A stretch of DNA of 64,000 bases, taken from NCBI GenBank assembly GCA_030065875.1, contig JASJCR010000015.1, positions 27,145 through 91,144 on the forward strand, read 5' to 3'. Shown here one piece after another: positions 58,746-64,000 of the stretch (the first letter of the stretch is position 1; each line of letters opens with the position of its first letter). The translations under genes and the position numbers were made by a program. The DNA comes from Ardenticatenaceae bacterium. Lineage in GTDB: Bacteria > Chloroflexota > Anaerolineae > Promineifilales > Promineifilaceae. The notes below the pieces were generated by a model. It saw only the letters and a program-made list of their open reading frames with translations, did not search any database and had not been told where the DNA came from.

Positions 58746-61502
58746 GTGGAAACCAACCTCCTGCAAACCAAACTCTATACCCCGTCACTGCGACCCAGCC
58801 TTGTCCCGCGCCCTCATCTGGTGGCTAAACTGGATGGGGAACGGCCGTGTAAGCTAATCTTGCTGTCGGCTCCGGCCGGCTATGGCAAAACGACGCTGAT
58901 CACCGAATGGATTGCACAAGTTCAGCAGAAAACAACCGCCTGTTGGCTCTCACTCGACGAAGATGACAGCGACCCACAGCAGTTTTTTAGCTATTTGGCC
59001 GCAGCAACACGATCTTTATCCGACACCCAATCCTCCCTTTCCCAATTCCTACACTCCCCTCAGCCGCTGCCCGCCAAAAATTTGATGGCTGCGTTTTTGA
59101 ACGATGTCACCCCGGTTTCTACTCCCTTCGCCCTCATTCTCGACGATTACCACGTCATCGAGTCAGCCGAAATTGACAGGGTGATGGCCTTCCTGCTCGA
59201 CCGCATGCCCCCACAAATGACGCTCGTTATCACCAGTCGTTCCGATCCCGGATTCCCCATTTCACGACTGCGGGCCAGGGGTGAACTCGTTGAGCTGCGG
59301 GCGGATGATTTACGCTTTAGCGAAGTCGAAGCCGCGCAATTCCTCCAGCAAAACATGAACCTCACCTTATCGCCCGACCAGATCGCCGCTCTGGAAAATC
59401 GCACCGAAGGATGGATTGCTGGATTACAAATGGCGGCCTTATCAATGCAAAATCGAAGTGATGTCGCCCGCTTTATTGATAATTTTACGGGCAGCCATCG
59501 CTTCATCATGGATTTTTTGTTGGAAGAAGTGCTCAATCAGCAGCCGGCTGTAGTACAGAAATTTTTATTGGAAACGGCCGTTCTTGACCGCCTCAGTGCA
59601 GATTTATGTGATGCCGTCCGTCAATCGCTACCCTCGAGCCAGGAAATCCTGGAACAGCTCGAAACCCATAATCTTTTCCTCATCTCGCTGGATAACGAAC
59701 GACGTTGGTATCGTTACCACAACCTCTTTGCCGAATTGCTCCAACAGCGATTGCACCAAAATATAACCTTCCATGCAGATGCTGAGGGGAGAAGCGTGGC
59801 TGAATTGCACAGTCGCGCCAGCCAATGGTACGAAGAAAATGGGCCGGAAATCAAAGCCATTCACCACGCCATTGCCGCCAATGATTATGAACGGACGGCC
59901 AGACTGATCGAGCTGGCCTGGCCCACCATGGATGGCACTTTCCAGACCGCCACCTGGCTAGATTGGGCAAAAACAATTCCTGTCGACTTGATCCGCACCA
60001 GACCGGTACTCAATGTTGCCTATGCCTGGGCCTTACTCAATGGTGGCGAGCTAGAAGGAGCCGAAGCACATCTGCAGGATGCTGAACGGTGGCTAGATAC
60101 AGGAGCAGACACCGATGTGAGTTCAGAAGAATCCCAAATGATTGTCGTAGACGAGGAACAGTTTCGCACTTTACCCGCTTCCATGGCCTCTGCTCGAACA
60201 TACTATGCCCAGGCGGTTGGCGACGTACCCAACACCCTGAAATATGCGCAACAAGCCCTCGATCTCTTGCCCGAAGATGACTTCATCAGGCGTGGACCGG
60301 CCGCTTCGATTCTGGGGCTGGTATATTGGGCGGACGGTAAACTGGAAGCCGCCTATCAAACCCTGGCTATGGCCATGAATGGCTTTCGGCAGGCGGGTCA
60401 AATCCTTTTCGCCATCAGCGGCACCTATGGCCTGGCAGACATGCGGATTGCTCAAGGACGTCTTGGAGAGGCGGTAAAAACTTATGAACGAGCGCTCAAG
60501 CTTGCCCTAGAACAAGGAGAGCCTGCCATACGTGGCACGACCGATATTTATTGGGGCTTGAGAATGCTGTCATTTGAGCGGGGTGATACCGAAACCGCCA
60601 ATCGTTACTTGCTGAAAAGTGAAGAACTGGGCGAGGAGGCTGCCTTACCCGATTGGCCCTATCGCCGCTTTCGAGGCCAGGCTCGAATAAAGGAAATTGA
60701 GGGTGCTTTTGACGTGGCGCTCAAGCTGCTCGACGAAGCGGAACGAATCTATATCAGGACACCCGTTCCCAACGTTCGGCCGGTAGGGGCGTTGAAGGCA
60801 CAGGTGAGGATCAAGCAGAGTGAGTTGGCCAAAGCCCGAGAATGGGCGGATGAGCAGAGTCTATCCGTTGACGATGACCTCAGCTACCTGCGCGAGTTTG
60901 AGCACATCACATTGGCCAGACTACTCATCGCCGAGTATAAGAACACCCAAACAGAGCGCTTTATTCTGGAGGCGGTGAGCCTTCTTAACCGTCTCCTAAA
61001 ACCGGCCTTAGACGAGCAAAGAATGGGCAGCGTACTTGAGATTCTGGTCGTTCAGGCGCTTGCATACGAGGCGCAGGGCGACATCTCCTCGTCACAAATG
61101 TCATTGGAACGAGCGCTGACTATCGCTGAACCGGAGGGATATGTTTGCCTCTTTATTAACGAGGGCATTCCCATGGCTCAACTTTTGTCCACGATTGCTG
61201 ATCGGGAGATTATGCCGAATTATGTCGGTAAGTTACTCGCGGCATTTGAAGATGTGGGGCAGGGGAGTGTCGATACCTCTGTTCAGCCCTCGGCCGATCA
61301 ACCATTGGTTGACCCTCTCAGCAAACGTGAGTTAGAAATTCTGATGCTCATTGCCGCTGGACTAAAAAACAAAGAGATTGCCGATCAATTGGTTATTAGC
61401 CTCAACACCGTTCTCTATCACATCAAAAATATCTACGGCAAGCTGGGTGTGAACAAACGCACCCTGGCTGTCGCCAAAGCAAAAGAAATCAACCTCATTT
61501 AG
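58746..61502 (+). CDS. MalT-like (LAL) LuxR-family transcriptional regulator
   Basis: A 918-residue regulator. The N-terminal STAND-type ATPase has Walker A SAPAGYGKTTLITEW (about 41-55), Walker B FALILDDYHVIES (near 127), and RSDPGFPISRLRARGELVELR (sensor region). A long TPR-like helical region (about 400-830) follows. The C-terminal LuxR HTH (about 855-918) reads LSKRELEILMLIAAGLKNKEIADQLVISLNTVLYHIKNIYGKLGV. MalT-type proteins bind an inducer and ATP, oligomerise and activate transcription. It likely controls the genes downstream (61594-63618). GTG start. Confidence 0.95.
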   Translation: METNLLQTKLYTPSLRPSLVPRPHLVAKLDGERPCKLILLSAPAGYGKTTLITEWIAQVQQKTTACWLSLDEDDSDPQQFFSYLAAATRSLSDTQSSLSQFLHSPQPLPAKNLMAAFLNDVTPVSTPFALILDDYHVIESAEIDRVMAFLLDRMPPQMTLVITSRSDPGFPISRLRARGELVELRADDLRFSEVEAAQFLQQNMNLTLSPDQIAALENRTEGWIAGLQMAALSMQNRSDVARFIDNFTGSHRFIMDFLLEEVLNQQPAVVQKFLLETAVLDRLSADLCDAVRQSLPSSQEILEQLETHNLFLISLDNERRWYRYHNLFAELLQQRLHQNITFHADAEGRSVAELHSRASQWYEENGPEIKAIHHAIAANDYERTARLIELAWPTMDGTFQTATWLDWAKTIPVDLIRTRPVLNVAYAWALLNGGELEGAEAHLQDAERWLDTGADTDVSSEESQMIVVDEEQFRTLPASMASARTYYAQAVGDVPNTLKYAQQALDLLPEDDFIRRGPAASILGLVYWADGKLEAAYQTLAMAMNGFRQAGQILFAISGTYGLADMRIAQGRLGEAVKTYERALKLALEQGEPAIRGTTDIYWGLRMLSFERGDTETANRYLLKSEELGEEAALPDWPYRRFRGQARIKEIEGAFDVALKLLDEAERIYIRTPVPNVRPVGALKAQVRIKQSELAKAREWADEQSLSVDDDLSYLREFEHITLARLLIAEYKNTQTERFILEAVSLLNRLLKPALDEQRMGSVLEILVVQALAYEAQGDISSSQMSLERALTIAEPEGYVCLFINEGIPMAQLLSTIADREIMPNYVGKLLAAFEDVGQGSVDTSVQPSADQPLVDPLSKRELEILMLIAAGLKNKEIADQLVISLNTVLYHIKNIYGKLGVNKRTLAVAKAKEINLI

Positions 61503-61543
61503 ACCCCTTTCCGGCCGAAACCACAGTTTTTTTAACCCAATAA

Positions 61544-61569
61544 CCACAGTTTCCTGTGGGGAACTGTGG
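61544..61569. terminator. Hairpin downstream of the LAL regulator gene
   Basis: CCACAGTT and AACTGTGG pair around TCCTGTGGGG. Preceded by a T-run; a second CCACAGTTTTTTT is just upstream. Weak intrinsic terminator or regulatory structure. Confidence 0.45.
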
Positions 61570-61593
61570 CGACAATTCCCTTATCCTAGGGGC

Positions 61594-61806
61594 ATGAAGA
61601 ACAAACACCTCCATTACCACATCAAAATCAAGGGTCATTTGGATACCTGTTGGCAGGATTGGTTCGATGGCTTAACGATCACCTTGACCGATGATGACGA
61701 AACAATATTAAGCGGCGTCATTGTCGATCAAGCTGCCCTGCATGGGGTGTTAAAAAAAATCCGCAATTTAGGATTAATCCTAATTTCAGTGAATCCGCAT
61801 CGATAA
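61594..61806 (+). CDS. Small hypothetical protein, 70 aa
   Basis: Not named. The sequence HYHIKIKGHLDTCWQDWFDGLTITLTDDDETILSGVIVDQAALHGVLKKIRNLGLILISVNP resembles small proteins often found next to MalT-like regulators and MDR/SDR oxidoreductases in such genomes. It is a compact alpha/beta shape with strands, then helix (ALHGVLKKIRNLG) and strand. It is followed 21 bases later by the MDR gene and likely shares its transcript. CTAGGGGC is a weak ribosome binding site. Confidence 0.75.
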   Translation: MKNKHLHYHIKIKGHLDTCWQDWFDGLTITLTDDDETILSGVIVDQAALHGVLKKIRNLGLILISVNPHR

Positions 61807-61827
61807 ACAGTTATTTCAGGAGAAATT

Positions 61828-62868
61828 ATGACGCTTAAAATAAAGAAGGATACAAAAATGAAGGCCATCGTATGCCCAAAATACGGATCACCAGATGTTC
61901 TTAAATTTGAAGATGTTCAAAAGCCTGTTCCTGGAGATAATGAAGTGCTGATCAAAATTCACGCGGCAGCCGCCAATGCGGGTGATTGGCATCTCATGAG
62001 AGCAGACCCATTCCTCATCCGCTTCATGTATGGGCTGCAAAAGCCAAAATACAAAATTCTCGGCACCGACGTCGCCGGGCGCGTTGAAGCGGTTGGTAAA
62101 AACGTCACGCAGTTCGAGGTAAGCGATGAAGTGTTTGGCGATATGTCTGCTAGTGGGTTTGGGGCATTTGCCGAGTATGTGTGTGCTCCTGAAAATCGGA
62201 TAGCCTTAAAACCAACCAACGTCACATTTGAAGAGGCAGCGGCCGTGCCTTCGGCGGCGGTCACCGCTTTGCAGGCCTTACGTGACAAAGGTAAGATTCA
62301 GGCGGGGCAGAAGGTGTTGATCAATGGCGCATCGGGGGGTGTGGGGATGTTTGCGGTGCAAATTGCCAAGGCGTTTGGGGCAGAAGTAACGGCCGTTTGC
62401 AGCACAAGAAACGTGGAAATGGCCCGCTCAATTGGGGCCGATCACGTCATTGATTACACAAAAGAAGATTTTACCCAAAATGGGCAGCAGTACGATCTGA
62501 TTCTGGCCGCCAACGGTTACCATCCCATTTCAGATTACAGGCGGGCGCTAAGCCCCACAGGCACTTACGTCATGACCGGCGGCTCCTCAGCGCAAATGGT
62601 TCAAGCCATGCTATTCGGCCCCTGGATATCAATGACCAGTAGTCAGACAATGAGCAATATGGTCGTGAAACCAACTCAACAGGATCTGGTTTTCATGAAA
62701 GCCCTTCTGGAAACAGGTAAAGTTGCCCCTGTTCTGGATAGACGCTACCCATTAAGCGAGACGGCTGAGGCGATCCGCTATCTTGAAGAAGGGCATGCCA
62801 AAGGAAAAGTAATCATTACAATTGAAGCAAAAAGCAACGGACATGGCATACCGCAAAAAAACAGTTAA
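61828..62868 (+). CDS. Zinc-independent MDR family oxidoreductase (quinone oxidoreductase-like)
   Basis: A 346-residue medium-chain dehydrogenase. The N-terminal GroES-like domain is VCPKYGSPDVLKFEDVQKPVPGDNEVLIKIHAA, then ADPFLIRFMYG and KILGTDVAGRVEAVGKNV. The Rossmann nucleotide motif is AGQKVLINGASGGVGMFAVQIAKAFGAEVTAVCST. No Zn-binding Cys cluster is present. The family includes quinone reductases and enoyl reductases; NADPH is likely. The ATG at 61828 has CAGGAGAAAT upstream; an ATG at 61858 (MKAIV, the usual family start) is an alternative. The SDR gene follows after 15 bases. Confidence 0.9.
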   Translation: MTLKIKKDTKMKAIVCPKYGSPDVLKFEDVQKPVPGDNEVLIKIHAAAANAGDWHLMRADPFLIRFMYGLQKPKYKILGTDVAGRVEAVGKNVTQFEVSDEVFGDMSASGFGAFAEYVCAPENRIALKPTNVTFEEAAAVPSAAVTALQALRDKGKIQAGQKVLINGASGGVGMFAVQIAKAFGAEVTAVCSTRNVEMARSIGADHVIDYTKEDFTQNGQQYDLILAANGYHPISDYRRALSPTGTYVMTGGSSAQMVQAMLFGPWISMTSSQTMSNMVVKPTQQDLVFMKALLETGKVAPVLDRRYPLSETAEAIRYLEEGHAKGKVIITIEAKSNGHGIPQKNS

Positions 62869-62883
62869 CTTCTGGAGGGAAAA

Positions 62884-63618
62884 ATGAACATTCTTATTGT
62901 TGGCGCGAGCGGGGCAACCGGCCGCTTGCTTACAAAACAGCTTCTTGATCGGGGACACTTTGTTAAGGTAATCGTGAGATCGCCAGATAGGTTACCCGAA
63001 GAACTTAAAAATCATGAAAAATTATCTGTCATTCACGCCAGCCTCCTGGATTTAAGTGATGCGGAACTCGCACAGCACGTTCAGGGCTGCACGGCCGTGG
63101 CCTCATGTTTAGGCCACAACCTAACCTTGAAAGGGATGTATGGCCAACCGCGTCGCCTCGTTACAGAGGCAACCCGCCGCCTCTGTCAGGCCATTCGGGC
63201 CAATAAACCCGATGGGAAAACAAAGTTTGTCTTGATGAATAGCGCCGGCAACAGCAACCGCGATCTTAACGAACCCATTTCTTTTGCCCAGAAAACTGTT
63301 GTTGGCCTCTTACGCCTCCTGGTGCCGCCTCACGTCGATAATGAAAGAGCGGCCGACTACCTGAGGTGCGAAGTAGGTCAGCGAGACAATCTCATCGAAT
63401 GGGCCGTTGTGCGCCCAGACAGTTTATTGAATGAAGATAAGGTGACTCCCTATGATCTGCATCCTTCTCCCATCAGAAGCGTCATCTTTGATCCAGGCCA
63501 GACCAGTCGAATCAATGTAGCTCACTTCATGGCTGAGCTGATCACCGATGAGCCCTGCTGGCGGTCGTGGCAGGGGCAAATGCCGGTCATTTATAACTCG
63601 AGTTCTAATCGAACATAA
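62884..63618 (+). CDS. NAD(P)H-binding SDR (NmrA-like)
   Basis: A 244-residue atypical SDR. The cofactor motif NILIVGASGATGRLLTKQLLDRGH (GASGxTG) is followed by VIVRSPDRLPEELKNH, VASCLGHNLTLKG and FVLMNSAGNSNRD. There is no standard Tyr-x-x-x-Lys pair, as in NmrA/HSCARG relatives that sense or use NAD(P)H. TGGAGGGA lies 5 bases before the ATG. Together with the preceding MDR enzyme it suggests a small redox/detoxification operon under the MalT-like regulator; this is inference. Confidence 0.88.
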   Translation: MNILIVGASGATGRLLTKQLLDRGHFVKVIVRSPDRLPEELKNHEKLSVIHASLLDLSDAELAQHVQGCTAVASCLGHNLTLKGMYGQPRRLVTEATRRLCQAIRANKPDGKTKFVLMNSAGNSNRDLNEPISFAQKTVVGLLRLLVPPHVDNERAADYLRCEVGQRDNLIEWAVVRPDSLLNEDKVTPYDLHPSPIRSVIFDPGQTSRINVAHFMAELITDEPCWRSWQGQMPVIYNSSSNRT

Positions 63619-63721
63619 TCAAGGTCTATAAGCGGTAAACCCGCCATTAAACCATCCCGATATTGCTCAGCTAAAAAAATAAATGTACAGAGGTATGGTG
63701 CGCCATGCCTCTTTTTTACGA

Positions 63722-64000
63722 TCAACCAATGAGTGATTTGGCAACACTCACAGCTTGGCTTGCATCTGTTGCATAGCCATCTGCACAAATCTGTTTTGCA
63801 AAATCGGGCGTTACCGGCGCACCCCCGATCATCACTTTTAAGCCATTTTTCTCCCTTATATCATCAATTGCTTTGATTGTGCTTGCCATACTGGATAATG
63901 TGGTTGTAAGAAGCGCGGATAGTCCCAAAATATCAACGTCATCCTGCACGGCTTCTACAAACTTTTCTGGTGGTACATCAGTTCCCAAATCAATGATTTC
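63722..64000 (-). CDS. Corrinoid (B12-binding) protein, C-terminal part
   Basis: Reading leftward from the window edge, the frame starts within the protein (EIIDLGTDVPPEKFVEAVQ) and stops at 63722. DLGTDVPPEKFVEAV, then DILGLSALLTTTLSSMASTI, VMIGGAPVTPDFAKQICADGYATDASQAV match the last ~90 residues of MtbC/MtaC-like corrinoid proteins, which carry methyl groups from methyl donors to tetrahydrofolate or another acceptor. The usual DxHxxG cobalamin ligand lies outside the window. Gap 63619-63721 shows no gene. Confidence 0.88.
   Translation of the reverse strand, partial: EIIDLGTDVPPEKFVEAVQDDVDILGLSALLTTTLSSMASTIKAIDDIREKNGLKVMIGGAPVTPDFAKQICADGYATDASQAVSVAKSLIG

Overview
The window looks like a chromosomal segment from a Chloroflexota bacterium, most likely Anaerolineae-like. 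This is inferred from gene content and was not checked by any search. Pointers are a lipoprotein amino-acid-binding protein with a Val/Thr/Glu-rich stalk, WYL and MalT-like LuxR regulators, a very long O-antigen-ligase/TPR protein, a CHAT protease, and extremely frequent CGGCCG-type palindromes. There are no rRNA genes, CRISPR arrays, recognisable integrases or intact insertion sequences.

Layout. 0-6.3 kb (mostly minus): the 3' part of recJ, an LRR protein whose C-terminus may be a death-fold adaptor, a P1/DmpA peptidase, tRNA-His, a hypothetical protein, DinB, VOC and YcaQ-type glycosylase genes. 6.5-12.8 kb (plus): a HEAT-like protein, a WYL regulator, rnc, an SDR, the primary sigma factor and alanine dehydrogenase. 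13.2-18.7 kb: an aapJQMP-type amino-acid ABC transporter whose two permeases carry unusual insertions. 18.8-22 kb: an App1-like phosphatase, a GH114-like lipoprotein and a cyclophilin. 22.2-43 kb: a surface-polysaccharide region (WecA/MraY-type initiator, ligase/polymerase, flippase, seven glycosyltransferases and two paralogous methyltransferases) interrupted by a squalene-synthase/geranylgeranyl-reductase-like pair. 43-47.5 kb: a response regulator, L,D-transpeptidase, signal peptidase I and a receiver-ParA fusion. 47.5-50.6 kb: a CHAT protease with a putative N-terminal effector-associated domain, preceded by two small membrane proteins.

From tRNA-Glu (50.75 kb) to about 58.6 kb lies an accessory region: an AraC regulator divergent from two hydrolases with Cys nucleophiles, two tandem AbiE toxin-antitoxin modules, each beside a degenerate tRNA-3'-end-like sequence plus a terminator, and a Phd/VapC pair. 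It is visibly poor in the CGGCCG motif between about 52.0 and 57.9 kb. The end carries a MalT-like regulator, a small protein, an MDR oxidoreductase, an NmrA-like SDR and the C-terminal end of a corrinoid protein.

The strongest unexplained pattern is a family of intergenic arrays that all have a 7-base period although their sequences differ. At least ten such islands lie between genes. Several form inverted arms, two sit directly after the same promoter-like sequence, and several supply the last codons and stop of neighbouring genes. The most interesting candidate system is the pairing of an LRR protein with an EAD-like tail and an EAD-CHAT protease. Both domain calls were made by eye and need profile searches.
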